In this document: piece by piece, positions 54,140 to 64,000 of the stretch
Position numbering within the stretch: position 1 is the stretch's first letter
How the letters are laid out: each line of letters starts with the position of its first letter
Origin: Pseudomonas sp. UBA5706
Lineage (GTDB): Bacteria; Pseudomonadota; Gammaproteobacteria; Pseudomonadales; Pseudomonadaceae
Direction: 5' to 3'
DNA: 64,000 bases
Assembly (NCBI RefSeq): GCF_002419965.1
Contig: NZ_DIHC01000043.1
Coordinates: 124,001 to 188,000, forward strand
The notes under the pieces: model-generated
Database searches by the model: none
Told to the model about the DNA's origin: nothing
What the model saw: only the letters and a program-made list of their open reading frames with translations
Position numbers and translations under genes: made by a program

Positions 54140-54234
54140 GTTTCACATCAATTTACTGCCCTTACTCGTTGTTTTAAGTCGGAAAAGCACGTCCTTTCCT
54201 ATCAAAAGCTTCATCTTCGCGCTTCGATGTGCAT

Positions 54235-54247
54235 GTTATATTGTTAC
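54235..54247. promoter_or_regulatory. Zur-box-like sequence upstream of amiA
   Basis: GTTATATTGTTAC matches 10 of 13 positions of the perfect GTTATAATATAAC box further on, and lies 54 bp before the amiA ATG. amiA genes beside zigA are zinc-responsive in pseudomonads, as I recall, so Zur control is plausible. Confidence 0.55.
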
Positions 54248-54300
54248 TAACAATGTCATGTCTGTCTGAGCCAGGATGCTCACTTTTATTGGACCGTGTC

Positions 54301-55545
54301 ATGCACCGACGTCAAATGCTGCTCAACATGCTTTTGGCCAGCGCCGCCTTCGCGCTTCCTTTCTCAGTCAATGCCACTCAAATTCGTAACGCACGGCTTT
54401 GGCGTTCCGAAAATAAGCTGCGTTTGGTGTTCGACCTAAGCGGGCCGGTGCAGTACAAGACCTTCACCCTGAGTGCGCCTGAACGCATCATTATCGATGT
54501 CAGCGGTGCGCGGCTGGAAGGTAATTTCACTCAGCTGGCGCTGGAAAACACACCGATCAAGACCATTCGCTCCGGGCACTTTGGGCAGGGCGATACGCGC
54601 ATCGTTCTGGACCTCGCATCACCTGTGCAGCTCAACAGTTTCCTCCTCGGCCCGGAAGGTGCGCAGGGCAATCGTCTCGTGCTGGACCTAGGGCACGACG
54701 TGGCGCCTCACATGCCCGTGCAACTGGCTTCGGCACCTGGTGCTCCGGTGAAAGAGCCGCCCGCACCCGTGCTGGCGAAAACTCGCTTCAAGCGCGACAT
54801 CATGGTCGTGGTGGATGCAGGCCATGGCGGCAAGGACCCCGGCGCGATTGGTTCCAAGGGCGAGCGCGAGAAAGACGTTGTGCTGTCCATTGCGCAATTG
54901 CTGGCCAAGCGGCTCAAGCGCGAGAAAGGCTTCGATGTGCGTCTGGTGCGTAACGACGACTTTTTCGTGCCGCTGCGCAAACGCGTCGATATCGCCCGCA
55001 AGTGCAACGCCGACATGTTTATTTCGGTTCATGCCGATGCTGCGCCAAGGCTGACGGCGTCTGGCGCTTCAGTGTTTGCATTGTCGGAAAACGGTGCGAC
55101 GTCGGCGACGGCCCGTTTCATGGCCCAGCGTGAAAACGGCGCTGACCTGATCGGCGCGACCAGCTTGCTCAATCTCAAGGACAAGGATCCGATGCTGGCG
55201 GGGGTTATTCTCGACATGTCGATGAACGCAACGATCGCGGCGAGTCTGCAACTGGGCCACACCGTCCTCGGCAGTCTGGAGGGCATTACCACCTTGCATC
55301 AGAAGCGTGTAGAACAGGCTGGGTTCGCAGTGCTCAAATCGCCGGATGTGCCGTCGATCCTGGTCGAGACGGGTTTTATCTCCAACACCCGAGACAGCCA
55401 GCGTCTGGTTACAGCGCGGCATCAGCAAGCCGTGGCGGACGGGCTGTTCGACGGAATGAAGCAGTATTTTGAGCGTAATCCGCCAGCGGGATCGTTCATT
55501 GCCTGGCGGCAGGAGCAGAAGGCGGCAGAGCAGGAGCGGGTATAG
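54301..55545 (+). CDS. amiA: N-acetylmuramoyl-L-alanine amidase
   Basis: The 414-residue zinc enzyme cleaves the bond between MurNAc and the peptide in the periplasm. It begins MHRRQMLLNMLLASAAF, a probable Tat-type signal. An AMIN domain (about residues 25-130) precedes the Amidase_3 domain, with VVVDAGHGGKDPGAIG, ISVHADA and VPSILVETGFISN carrying the zinc His and catalytic Glu. The start was chosen 24 codons inside the open frame for the signal peptide. Neighbouring zigA and Zur-like boxes suggest a zinc-sparing role. Confidence 0.9.
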   Translation: MHRRQMLLNMLLASAAFALPFSVNATQIRNARLWRSENKLRLVFDLSGPVQYKTFTLSAPERIIIDVSGARLEGNFTQLALENTPIKTIRSGHFGQGDTRIVLDLASPVQLNSFLLGPEGAQGNRLVLDLGHDVAPHMPVQLASAPGAPVKEPPAPVLAKTRFKRDIMVVVDAGHGGKDPGAIGSKGEREKDVVLSIAQLLAKRLKREKGFDVRLVRNDDFFVPLRKRVDIARKCNADMFISVHADAAPRLTASGASVFALSENGATSATARFMAQRENGADLIGATSLLNLKDKDPMLAGVILDMSMNATIAASLQLGHTVLGSLEGITTLHQKRVEQAGFAVLKSPDVPSILVETGFISNTRDSQRLVTARHQQAVADGLFDGMKQYFERNPPAGSFIAWRQEQKAAEQERV

Positions 55546-55743
55546 CCGAACCTCTGGGAGACGCTATAGCGTTCGCGTGGGCATCGATGCACGCCAGCAG
55601 TGTTGCGCTTCGCACGCAACGTGCTTGATCCAGTCCGGGAGACGGCGGGGCAGCGATACCTGTGCACTGGGAGCACCAACAGCGTCCCTGCAAGTATTCA
55701 CATCATCGAGCGAACCTTATAAAAGTGTTAGCAGGTATGCATT

Positions 55744-55756
55744 GTTATAATATAAC
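55744..55756. promoter_or_regulatory. perfect Zur box before the zigA-type gene
   Basis: GTTATAATATAAC is a perfect 13-bp palindrome identical in form to pseudomonad Zur operators. It lies 38 bp before the ATG of a COG0523 GTPase, the expected target. Confidence 0.82.
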
Positions 55757-55793
55757 GTACATAGCACCTGAATCTGCCGCTTGATGAGACCCC

Positions 55794-56996
<1,203 letters not shown>

Positions 56997-57020
56997 TACC
57001 AACGACGTTCTACCGTGGGG

Positions 57021-57081
57021 GCGAATTCATTGGCGAACCTTCAGGCAATGCAGGCCTGTTGCCTGTACATAATGAATTCGC
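57021..57081. repeat. REP-like nested inverted repeat
   Basis: GCGAATTCATT (57021-57031) and AATGAATTCGC (57071-57081) are perfect inverted copies. Inside, CAGGCAA (57042-57048) and TTGCCTG (57059-57065) form a second perfect pair. The outer arms, with GTGGGGGCGAATTC, resemble pseudomonad REP units. Confidence 0.7.
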
Positions 57082-57112
57082 TTGCACGAGTTTGGCGCTC
57101 AGGCAGCCGGAG

Positions 57113-57484
57113 TCACTGCGCCTTCCACACGCCTTTGCTCTGCTGTTCGCAGAAGGGTTTGAGAAACGCGGCGTCGCTGGCCACGCCGTAATAGTGAATG
57201 TTCTGCCGATAGGGCATATTGGCGACTTGTGCGTTGCCGCATTGGCCAAACGACCCTGCAGGGCATTGATCCATGTAGGTCACTTCGACCTTCTGGTCCT
57301 TGAGCTGAGGTTGGCAGAAGCCGTCGTGGAACAAGTCGGGCGGGATCGTGAGATTTTCCTGACAGACCTTCACGTCGAGGCGCTCAGCGTGGCTCTGGAC
57401 GACGCAGGACTCAGCCCACGCCTGACCTGCCGTTGCGGCCAACAGCACCAACGCCAGCCGCGCGGGTACCCAGATTGCTCGCAT
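57113..57484 (-). CDS. small secreted Cys-containing protein
   Basis: The 123-residue protein has a signal peptide (residues 1-24, ending GQAWA) and then six or seven cysteines (e.g. ESCVVQS, VKVCQEN, DGFCQPQL, MDQCPAGS, GQCGNAQ, PFCEQQ). They probably form disulfides in the periplasm. I do not recognise the family. It is divergent from the CobW-type GTPase with about 50 bp between, and the pair is seen together in pseudomonads as I recall, so a metal-linked role is possible but unproven. Confidence 0.65.
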   Translation of the reverse strand: MRAIWVPARLALVLLAATAGQAWAESCVVQSHAERLDVKVCQENLTIPPDLFHDGFCQPQLKDQKVEVTYMDQCPAGSFGQCGNAQVANMPYRQNIHYYGVASDAAFLKPFCEQQSKGVWKAQ

Positions 57485-57536
57485 TGTTACCTCCGTCTGC
57501 GCTCGTTTCGGGAGCGACGTTCAAGAATGGCCGGAC

Positions 57537-58499
57537 ATGCTGCAGAACATTCCCACCCATGTCATTGCTGGCCCTTTGGGTGCTGGCAAGACCAGCCTGA
57601 TCAAACACCTGTTGACGCAGAAACCCGCGAGCGAACGTTGGGCGATTCTGATCAATGAATTCGGCCTGATCGGTCTGGACGCGGCGTTGCTCACCACAGC
57701 CGCCGATGGTATCGCACTTGGCGAAGTGGCCGGCGGCTGCCTGTGCTGCGTCAACGGCGCGCCATTCCAGATCGGACTGGGGCGTCTATTGCGCAAGGCC
57801 CGGCCCGATCGCCTGTTCATCGAACCCTCGGGTCTCGGCCACCCGGTGCAACTGTTGGCACAATTGCGAGAGGCGCCATGGATTGGCGTGCTTGCGGTTC
57901 AGCCCAGCGTTGTCGTGCTCGACGCCCGAGCGCTGGCGGCTGGCAAGGCGCTGTCAAAGACCCAGCAGGAAGCGACCGCTGAAGCGGGTTTGCTGGTGCT
58001 TAATAAATCCTCGGAGCTGGATCAGGCGCAGCGCCAGGCGCTCATTGAGAGGTTTGCTTCTCGAGTCCTGCACTGGACTGATGCAGGTGCATTGATGCTG
58101 GATCAGCTCCCCGGCATCGATACGCATGGCTCAGAGGCCGTGGATAACTTCGTCGCGCCGAAAACGTTGGCTGAACTGCCGCCGGTCTGGGTTGATCCGT
58201 CAAAGCCGCTCTGCCTGAGCCAGGGTCAACTTGAAGGCTGGAGCATCGGATGGCGCTGGCACCCGGATCAGGTATTTGATGTGCAGAAAATCCGCGATTG
58301 GCTGCAAGGTCTGGACTGGCGCCGGGCCAAGCTGGTTATCCACAGCCAAACAGGCTGGCTGTCGGGGAATGCGCTGGATAGCGGCGAAATCGTTTGGAAA
58401 GGTAGTGAATGGCGCAAGGATTCGCGTTTGGAGCTGATCTTCACCCAGCCTCAAGACCAGGCACGGCTGAACGCACAGCTTGCGATGTGCGTCGCTTAG
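57537..58499 (+). CDS. CobW-like G3E GTPase, second copy
   Basis: The 320-residue protein has Walker A GPLGAGKTS (about residues 12-20), the metal motif GGCLCCVNG near 65, and NKSS-type base recognition (LVLNKSSELD). The C-terminal domain is shorter than in the zigA-type gene nearby. It may insert metal into a different client. No Zur box is evident before it. A perfect DnaA box (58336-58344) lies in its coding sequence. Confidence 0.8.
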   Translation: MLQNIPTHVIAGPLGAGKTSLIKHLLTQKPASERWAILINEFGLIGLDAALLTTAADGIALGEVAGGCLCCVNGAPFQIGLGRLLRKARPDRLFIEPSGLGHPVQLLAQLREAPWIGVLAVQPSVVVLDARALAAGKALSKTQQEATAEAGLLVLNKSSELDQAQRQALIERFASRVLHWTDAGALMLDQLPGIDTHGSEAVDNFVAPKTLAELPPVWVDPSKPLCLSQGQLEGWSIGWRWHPDQVFDVQKIRDWLQGLDWRRAKLVIHSQTGWLSGNALDSGEIVWKGSEWRKDSRLELIFTQPQDQARLNAQLAMCVA

Positions 58500-58519
58500 A
58501 GCGGCTTAGCTACAGCCGG

Positions 58520-58912
58520 TCACTGCTTCCACTTGTTGTGCTCCTGGCGCCATTCGCTGAGCTGGATAATTTCCGCACTCGGCTTGGGATTCTTGATCTC
58601 GAACGGATAGGGCGCCAGTTCGATCTGCGCCGTGTGAGCGCCGAACATCGTGATGGTGCCGGGATGACGCTGTTCGCCCGTAACGGTAAATTCGAAGTTG
58701 TAGACACGCGCCAGTCGCTTGCGCCCTTGGCCGTCGCGTTTGAATGTGATCCGCCGCAAGGCGACATTGCCATCGAGCAATTCGATATCAAGTTTGGCGC
58801 AGTGCTGTTTGACGCGTTCCAGCGCCCTTTCGCGCAAACCATGGGAGTGCCACAGCCAGGCGGCGGCGGTCGCCAGCAGCATCAGGACGAATATATTGCC
58901 CAGGGTCAGCAT
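58520..58912 (-). CDS. DUF3301-family protein with N-terminal helix
   Basis: The 130-residue protein begins with a membrane helix (LGNIFVLMLLATAAAWLW) and continues with HGLRERALERVKQHCAKLDI, the DUF3301 pattern. The rest is a predicted beta-rich cytoplasmic or periplasmic domain (VYNFEFTVTGEQRHPGTI). Function is unknown. It converges with the CobW-like gene; the stops are 20 bp apart. Confidence 0.78.
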   Translation of the reverse strand: MLTLGNIFVLMLLATAAAWLWHSHGLRERALERVKQHCAKLDIELLDGNVALRRITFKRDGQGRKRLARVYNFEFTVTGEQRHPGTITMFGAHTAQIELAPYPFEIKNPKPSAEIIQLSEWRQEHNKWKQ

Positions 58913-59046
58913 CGAAAGAGAGCTCCAACAGAAGATGTCCAGCTTAACTGCGTGAGGTCGCCGACAGCCATAGCCCGGTCATTTAATTTCGCTTCACTTC
59001 GTCCGGCTTCGCCACTACTGTGCTTTCCCGGCTTCAGGAACCTGTC

Positions 59047-59919
59047 ATGAAACGTTCGCCTCATTTACTCGCAATCCAGTCCCACGTGGTTTTCGGGCAC
59101 GCTGGCAACAGTGCAGCCGTGTTCCCTATGCAGCGTATCGGCATCAATGTCTGGCCGCTGAATACCGTTCAGTTCTCAAATCACACTCAGTATGGCCACT
59201 GGTCGGGAGAAGTACTGGCGCCCCAGCAAATTCCGGCGCTGGTCGAGGGGATTGCGGCGATTGGTGAACTGGGCAATTGCGATGCAGTGCTGTCGGGTTA
59301 TCTGGGCAGCGCGGCGCAGGGGCGGGCGATTTTAACGGCGGTTGCGCAGATCAAGCGCGCCAACCCACGCGCGCTGTATTTGTGCGACCCGGTGATGGGG
59401 CATCCGGAAAAGGGCTGCATCGTGCCGCAGGAGGTTAGCGATTTTCTGTTGGAAGAGGCGGCAGCCGTGGCGGACTTCCTGTGCCCCAATCAGCTGGAGC
59501 TGGACAGCTTCTCGGGACGCAAACCGAGCTCGCTGCTCGACTGTCTGGCGATGGCCCGCGCGCTGCTGGCTCGCGGGCCCAAGGCGATCATCGTCAAGCA
59601 TCTGGACTACCCGGGAAAACCTGCCGAGGGCTTCGAAATGCTCCTGGTGACCGAGCATGAAAGCTGGCATCTGCGCCGACCGCTGTTGGTCTTTCCACGT
59701 CAGCCGGTAGGCGTAGGCGATCTGACGTCCGGATTGTTCCTGTCTAAGGTTTTGCTGGGCGAGGATCTGCGCAGCGCTTTCGAGTTTACGGCCTCGGCGG
59801 TGCATGAGGTGCTGCTCGAAACCCAGGCGCGCGGCAGTTACGAGCTTGAGCTGGTCAGGGCGCAGGACCGGATTGCCCACCCGCGGGTGAAGTTCGAGGC
59901 GGTGCGGCTGGACGTTTGA
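59047..59919 (+). CDS. pdxY: pyridoxal kinase
   Basis: The 290-residue ribokinase-fold enzyme phosphorylates pyridoxal in vitamin B6 salvage. The start has HLLAIQSHVVFGHAGNSAAV, the PdxK/PdxY signature, and the anion-hole and catalytic Asp region VGVGDLTSGLF is near residue 222. The ATG nine codons inside the open frame is chosen for the family N-terminus MKRSPHLLA. It is alone between two minus-strand genes. Confidence 0.9.
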   Translation: MKRSPHLLAIQSHVVFGHAGNSAAVFPMQRIGINVWPLNTVQFSNHTQYGHWSGEVLAPQQIPALVEGIAAIGELGNCDAVLSGYLGSAAQGRAILTAVAQIKRANPRALYLCDPVMGHPEKGCIVPQEVSDFLLEEAAAVADFLCPNQLELDSFSGRKPSSLLDCLAMARALLARGPKAIIVKHLDYPGKPAEGFEMLLVTEHESWHLRRPLLVFPRQPVGVGDLTSGLFLSKVLLGEDLRSAFEFTASAVHEVLLETQARGSYELELVRAQDRIAHPRVKFEAVRLDV

Positions 59920-60036
59920 GGCGCCCGTGCCGCTTATAGCAGCTCGGTTGCCGGCAATAGCGGTGTGGAGATCGCTACCGCCGGCATGCCATGCTGCTAG
60001 GCTTGGATTCACTCACATTAGCCCAAAGCCTCTCGA

Positions 60037-60522
60037 TCACGCGCCGTCTTCGCGAATTTCGCGATAGCGTTTTTCCAACTCCTGACGAATCTGGCGACGT
60101 TGCTGTGCCTGCACATACCTGCGCTTGCCTTCGCTGCTTTCCGGGCTCAATGGTGGCACGCTGGCCGGTTTGCGCTGATCGTCTACCGCCACCATGGTGA
60201 AGAAGCAGCTGTTGGTGTGGCGTACCGAGCGCTCGCGGATGTTCTCGGTCACCACCTTGATGCCGACCTCCATTGACGTGTTGCCGGTGTAATTCACCGA
60301 CGCAAGGAAGGTCACCAGTTCGCCGACATGGATGGGCTCGCGGAAAATCACTTGGTCCACCGACAACGTCACCACATAGCGACCGGCATAACGGCTAGCA
60401 CAGGCGTAAGCGACTTCATCAAGGTATTTAAGAAGCGTGCCGCCGTGCACGTTGCCAGAAAAGTTGGCCATGTCCGGGGTCATCAATACAGTCATCGACA
60501 GCTGGGCGTTTCCGGGTTCCAT
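60037..60522 (-). CDS. hotdog-fold acyl-CoA thioesterase, YciA/ACOT type
   Basis: The 161-residue cytoplasmic protein has the hotdog catalytic pattern MTPDMANFSGNVHGGTLLKYLDE, here seen as NFSGNVHGG near residue 17 and LLKYLDEVAY. The C-terminus is a charged helix (RRQIRQELEKRYREI). It hydrolyses acyl-CoA thioesters. I start at MEPGNAQLSM because relatives begin there; 21 further codons upstream (MPDFFKHPP) are open. Confidence 0.87.
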   Translation of the reverse strand: MEPGNAQLSMTVLMTPDMANFSGNVHGGTLLKYLDEVAYACASRYAGRYVVTLSVDQVIFREPIHVGELVTFLASVNYTGNTSMEVGIKVVTENIRERSVRHTNSCFFTMVAVDDQRKPASVPPLSPESSEGKRRYVQAQQRRQIRQELEKRYREIREDGA

Positions 60523-60825
60523 AGCGTGCTCACGGTCTGTTAAGTCAATGGGCACCTCGGGCGGGTGCTTGAAAAAATCGGGCATTCAAAACAACGATAT
60601 CGGGACGCTTGCAGGAGGACTGCCGTCACGCCTGACCGCGATCTGTTTCCATATATTGCACCGGCTTTATCTGCATTTGTGCGGTGTTAACCTGCGAAAA
60701 CCCTTGGATGGGGTATTTCCTGCGTTCCGCTAAGAATTTTCCGGCTCAGTTGGCGATTCTTCCCACGATATCCGGTTCTCTTCAGCATGAACGCGCATCG
60801 TCGAGTCGCCACAAGGAGCCGCGCC

Positions 60826-62589
60826 ATGCATGCCATCGGTTTCATTCAGGATCTGGCAGTCATCATGCTGGTGGCCGGCGTGGTGACCGTACTGTTCCAC
60901 CGCCTCAAGCAACCTGTGGTACTTGGCTACATCGCCGCCGGATTCATCATCGGACCGCACACTCCGCCCTTCGGCCTGATCCATGACGCAGACACCATCA
61001 AGATTCTCGCTGAGTTGGGCGTGATCTTCCTGATGTTTTGCCTGGGACTGGAGTTCAGCCTGCGCAAGCTGTTCAAGGTCGGCGCCACCGCCTTTATCGC
61101 GGCGTTTCTGGAAATCATGCTGATGACCTGGATCGGCTATGAAACCGGTCTGCTCTTCGGTTGGAGCACGATGGACTCGCTGTTCCTTGGCGCGATTCTG
61201 GCGATTTCTTCCACCACCATCATCGTCAAGGCACTCAACGACCTGAAGATGAAGAACCAGCGCTTCGCCCAGCTGATCTTCGGCGTGCTGATCGTCGAAG
61301 ACATCCTCGGGATCGGCATTATTGCGCTGCTGTCCGGCATTGCGGTCAGCGGCACGGTGAGCTCCGGCGAGGTGTTTTCCACGGTGGGCAAGCTGTCACT
61401 GTTCATGATCGTTGCGTTGGTGATCGGTATTTTGCTGGTGCCTCGCCTGCTGGCCTACGTAGCGAAGTTCGAAAGCAACGAGATGCTGCTGATTACCGTA
61501 CTTGGCCTGTGCTTCGGCTTCTGCCTCTTGGTGGTCAAGCTGGAGTACAGCATGGTGCTGGGCGCATTTTTGATTGGTGCAATCATGGCCGAGTCCAGGC
61601 AACTGGCAAAGATCGAGCAACTGATCGAGCCTGTTCGCGACATGTTCAGTGCGATTTTTTTCGTCGCCATCGGCTTGTTGATCGACCCGTGGATTCTGCT
61701 CGATTACGCATGGCCCATTGCTGTGATCACGGTGGCGGTAGTGCTGGGCAAGATGTTTTCCTGTGGCGTTGGGGCGTTTATCGCAGGCAACGATGGCAGG
61801 ACTTCGCTGCGAGTGGGCATGGGGCTGTCCCAGATAGGGGAGTTTTCTTTCATCATCGCGGCGCTCGGAATGACGCTGCAGGTCACCAGCGACTTTCTCT
61901 ATCCGGTCGCTGTCGCGGTGTCGGCAATCACTACGCTGCTGACGCCCTATTTGATTCGCGCGGCTGATCCGCTGTCCCACTCGCTTGCGAAGGTTGTGCC
62001 CGCGCGCATGGCTCATGTTTTCGGTTTGTATGGGGAGTGGCTGCGCAGCATTCAGCCCCAAGGGCAGGGCGCATTGCTGGCGTCTTTAATCCGCAGGATC
62101 CTGCTACAGGTTGGCGTCAATCTGGCATTGGTGGTGGCGATTTTCTTCTGCGGCGCTTATTTCGCCGAACGCATTGGCGAATATTTCAACGAGTGGATTA
62201 CCGAGGTGAGTCAGCAGAAAGCATGGGTCTGGGGCGCGTCGCTGCTGCTGTCGCTGCCTTTTTTGATCGCTGCCTATCGCAAGCTCAAGGCGTTATCCAT
62301 GCTGCTGGCGCAGATGAGCGTCAAGCCGGAAATGGCTGGCTGGCATACCGAACGCGTAAGACGAGTGATCGCCGAAGTGATCCCGTTATTGGCGCTGATG
62401 GTGATTTTCCTGCTCATCGCGCTGCTATCGGCCAGCATGTTGCCGGCCAGCGAATGGCTGCTGCTGATCTTGTTGCTCGCGGCGGGGGTGGCTGCAGTAT
62501 TATGGCGTTGGTTCATCCGCGTACACACACGTATGCAGATCGCGCTGCTGGAGACGCTGGAGAACCATCAGGAGCCTTCGGAGCATTGA
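60826..62589 (+). CDS. CPA2-family cation:proton antiporter (KefB/YbaL-like)
   Basis: The 587-residue membrane protein has about 12 helices of the Na+/H+ exchanger fold, with GYIAAGFIIGPHTPPFG near residue 35, GLEFSLRKLF near 75 and MGLSQIGEFSFIIAALG near 335. The C-terminal 150 residues contain two or three more helices rather than a TrkA-N nucleotide domain. Potassium or sodium may be the ion. AAGGAG precedes the ATG; a start 13 codons earlier is open. Confidence 0.85.
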   Translation: MHAIGFIQDLAVIMLVAGVVTVLFHRLKQPVVLGYIAAGFIIGPHTPPFGLIHDADTIKILAELGVIFLMFCLGLEFSLRKLFKVGATAFIAAFLEIMLMTWIGYETGLLFGWSTMDSLFLGAILAISSTTIIVKALNDLKMKNQRFAQLIFGVLIVEDILGIGIIALLSGIAVSGTVSSGEVFSTVGKLSLFMIVALVIGILLVPRLLAYVAKFESNEMLLITVLGLCFGFCLLVVKLEYSMVLGAFLIGAIMAESRQLAKIEQLIEPVRDMFSAIFFVAIGLLIDPWILLDYAWPIAVITVAVVLGKMFSCGVGAFIAGNDGRTSLRVGMGLSQIGEFSFIIAALGMTLQVTSDFLYPVAVAVSAITTLLTPYLIRAADPLSHSLAKVVPARMAHVFGLYGEWLRSIQPQGQGALLASLIRRILLQVGVNLALVVAIFFCGAYFAERIGEYFNEWITEVSQQKAWVWGASLLLSLPFLIAAYRKLKALSMLLAQMSVKPEMAGWHTERVRRVIAEVIPLLALMVIFLLIALLSASMLPASEWLLLILLLAAGVAAVLWRWFIRVHTRMQIALLETLENHQEPSEH

Positions 62590-62618
62590 TCGCGAAGGCT
62601 CGCTGACGCGCGGATGTC

Positions 62619-63026
62619 TCAGCTTTCCAGCCAGACGTCCCGCGCCCAGTGCCAGACCGATTCCCAGCTATCTTCGGTGACGAGTTCTTCTTCGCCGGAC
62701 CACAGCACCACGGTGCCGTCTTCCTCGACGCAGTAGTAATCCTCGCCGTCCTGGCAGATCGGGATCAGCTCACGGGGCACGCCGATGTCCCATGCCGTCG
62801 CTGCCACTTCCGGCAGATAGGTATGCGATTGCGGGTCGGTAACGGTCACCGGCTCCAGGCTGCCGTAGACCACGTCGCTGACTGTCAGCAGAAATTCCTT
62901 GAAGACGAACGGAATGTTGATGAACAGCTGCTCTTCGATTTCGACAAGCTGGTCTTCGTCCGGCAGTTCAAGCGGGACGGGAACGGGCTCATTGGCTTCA
63001 CGGAGTTGTTCGATGACTTCTTCCAC
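62619..63026 (-). CDS. SMI1/KNR4 (SUKH)-family protein
   Basis: The 135-residue acidic protein has the SUKH pattern with LPEVAATAWDIGVPRELIPI and QDGEDYYCVEEDGTVVLWS. SUKH proteins often act as immunity proteins to contact-dependent toxins, but this stand-alone, highly acidic version is common next to housekeeping genes in pseudomonads. No toxin gene is nearby. Function is unknown. Confidence 0.78.
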   Translation of the reverse strand: MEEVIEQLREANEPVPVPLELPDEDQLVEIEEQLFINIPFVFKEFLLTVSDVVYGSLEPVTVTDPQSHTYLPEVAATAWDIGVPRELIPICQDGEDYYCVEEDGTVVLWSGEEELVTEDSWESVWHWARDVWLES

Positions 63027-63106
63027 GACGTGGATCCTCTAACGATTTGCGCGGTTTATACAGTAGTTCAAGAGATCACCAAAATTAACTACATGGCTCA
63101 AAAAAC

Positions 63107-63133
63107 AAAACCCCGGAACGCGTCCGGGGTTTT
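63107..63133. terminator. bidirectional terminator
   Basis: AAAACCCCGGA and TCCGGGGTTTT form an 11-bp perfect stem around five bases. A-run on one side and T-run on the other make it effective in both directions. It ends the Tim44-like gene. Confidence 0.9.
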
Positions 63134-63156
63134 GACTGAATAAGTGCCACAGAGTT

Positions 63157-64000
63157 TCAGCCGTTCTGGCGGATGCCTGCCACCAGCCAAGGCTGATTTG
63201 CGCCTGGGGCGCGTTCCATGTTCCAGCTTTCGCTAAACACTTCACCTTGGTCAAAGCGCGACGTTTTCGATACGCCGGCGAAGGTCAGGGTGGCAATGGT
63301 CTTGTCGGCGCGATCATCCAGGCCGTCCAGCTGCACGGTGAGATTATCGATGTAGGTTGACTGGAAGCCATCGCCCAGATCTGCACGTTCCTTTTTCAGG
63401 AATTGCAGCATTTGTGGGGTGACGAATTCGGCGATCTTATCCATCTCGTTCGCGTCCCAGTGCTGCTGCAACGACTGGAAATGCGTGCGCGCGGCCTCAA
63501 GGAAGCGCTCTTCATTGAACCATGCCGGAGCGTTGATGACCGGACGCGCAGCAGCTGGCGCTGAGCCACCGAAGATCGAGGTCTGGGCCGGTTGCTCGAA
63601 GGTTTCACGCTGATAAGGCGCGCCAGCTGGGGCTATGTGCGGTTGCTGCTTGCGTCGACGGGCCGCGATGAAACGGAAGATCACGAAGGCGATAACCGCC
63701 ATGATCAGGATGTCGAAAAACTGCATGCCTTGGAAGCCGCCGCCCATGAACATAGAGGCCAGCAGGCCACCGGCAGCGATGCCGGCCAGTGGACCCAGCC
63801 ATTTGGATGCACCGCCTGCAGCAGGCGCAGGACGACCAGCGGCATTAGGTGCAGCGGCAGGGGCGGAAGGAGCTGTCTGACGCGCCTGGTGGCTTGGGGC
63901 CGAGCCGAAGCTCTTGCCACCACCGAAACGCGCGGCGCTGGCGTCCAGGCTCATGGTGAGCCCGATGACCAGCGCCAAAGCGATGCTTAGAAAACGTTGC
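63157..64000 (-). CDS. Tim44-like domain membrane protein, 5' end outside window
   Basis: At least 281 residues are present. The N-terminus is a signal peptide (RFLSIALALVIGLTMSLDASA) whose first codons lie past the window edge; an internal start within it should not be used. A Pro/Ala/Gln-rich linker, two hydrophobic segments (GPLAGIAAGGLLASMFMGG, FFDILIMAVIAFVIFRFI) and a C-terminal Tim44-like domain (about residues 160-280) follow. The mitochondrial homologue is an import motor part; the bacterial role is unclear. Confidence 0.85.
   Translation of the reverse strand, partial: QRFLSIALALVIGLTMSLDASAARFGGGKSFGSAPSHQARQTAPSAPAAAPNAAGRPAPAAGGASKWLGPLAGIAAGGLLASMFMGGGFQGMQFFDILIMAVIAFVIFRFIAARRRKQQPHIAPAGAPYQRETFEQPAQTSIFGGSAPAAARPVINAPAWFNEERFLEAARTHFQSLQQHWDANEMDKIAEFVTPQMLQFLKKERADLGDGFQSTYIDNLTVQLDGLDDRADKTIATLTFAGVSKTSRFDQGEVFSESWNMERAPGANQPWLVAGIRQNG

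Overview
The window looks like a chromosome segment from a Pseudomonas of the fluorescens/syringae lineage, close to the replication origin. The evidence is the pseudomonad atp operon followed by glmU-glmR-glmS, an OpgD glucan gene, a Zur-type regulon (amiA, a COG0523 GTPase, an HmtA-like P-type ATPase), a parS centromere site, moderately high GC, and consistently pseudomonad protein sequences. No tRNA, rRNA or CRISPR array was recognised.

Layout. Positions 1-9854 are core genes: end of atpE, atpFHAGDC, glmU, a DeoR-type regulator (GlmR) and glmS. Just past glmS, the usual Tn7 target, lies a tandem 20-bp repeat and then an accessory stretch (10.1-29.4 kb). It holds a YdcZ-type transporter with a divergent LysR gene, an arginase-fold hydrolase with a Cys-for-His change, a decayed LysR/MFS pair next to an IS5-family element, a RhiA-like gene with a small membrane-protein gene, an operon of sigma-54 activator with C-terminal helical repeats, DUF917 and Asp/Glu-hydantoin racemase, a VirJ/AcvB-like hydrolase, a GT-C-like membrane protein, and two LysR genes around an EamA exporter.

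Positions 29835-39115 are the most interesting part: a tightly overlapped eight-gene operon of a cupin, a methionyl-tRNA-synthetase-like ligase, a DAO-type flavin oxidase, a signal-less periplasmic-binding-fold protein, a lysine/ornithine N-monooxygenase, SbnA- and SbnB-like enzymes and a second FAD/NAD(P) protein. N-monooxygenase, cupin/MetRS ligase and DAO oxidase are the known toolkit for hydrazine (N-N bond) formation in actinomycete pathways (s56-p1, pyrazomycin/formycin, triacsin). Here the cupin and MetRS parts are separate genes, and the toolkit is joined to a 2,3-diaminopropionate (Dap) module. I infer a small N-N-bonded, Dap-related metabolite, possibly exported by the nearby EamA protein and controlled by the upstream LysR protein. 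The last gene also carries an unusual cluster of perfect DnaA boxes.

The rest (39.2-64 kb) returns to mostly core genes: a GH39-like hydrolase with a polysaccharide polymerase, opgD, a band-7 (HflK/HflC-like) trio with an HmtA-like metal ATPase behind a Zur-like box, cfa, cls, a DUF3617 gene, a 30-bp palindrome containing parS, amiA and a zigA-type GTPase with Zur boxes, a second CobW GTPase, pdxY, an acyl-CoA thioesterase, a CPA2 antiporter, a SUKH protein and a Tim44-like gene cut by the window end. Functions rest on motifs and family memory; no database search was run.
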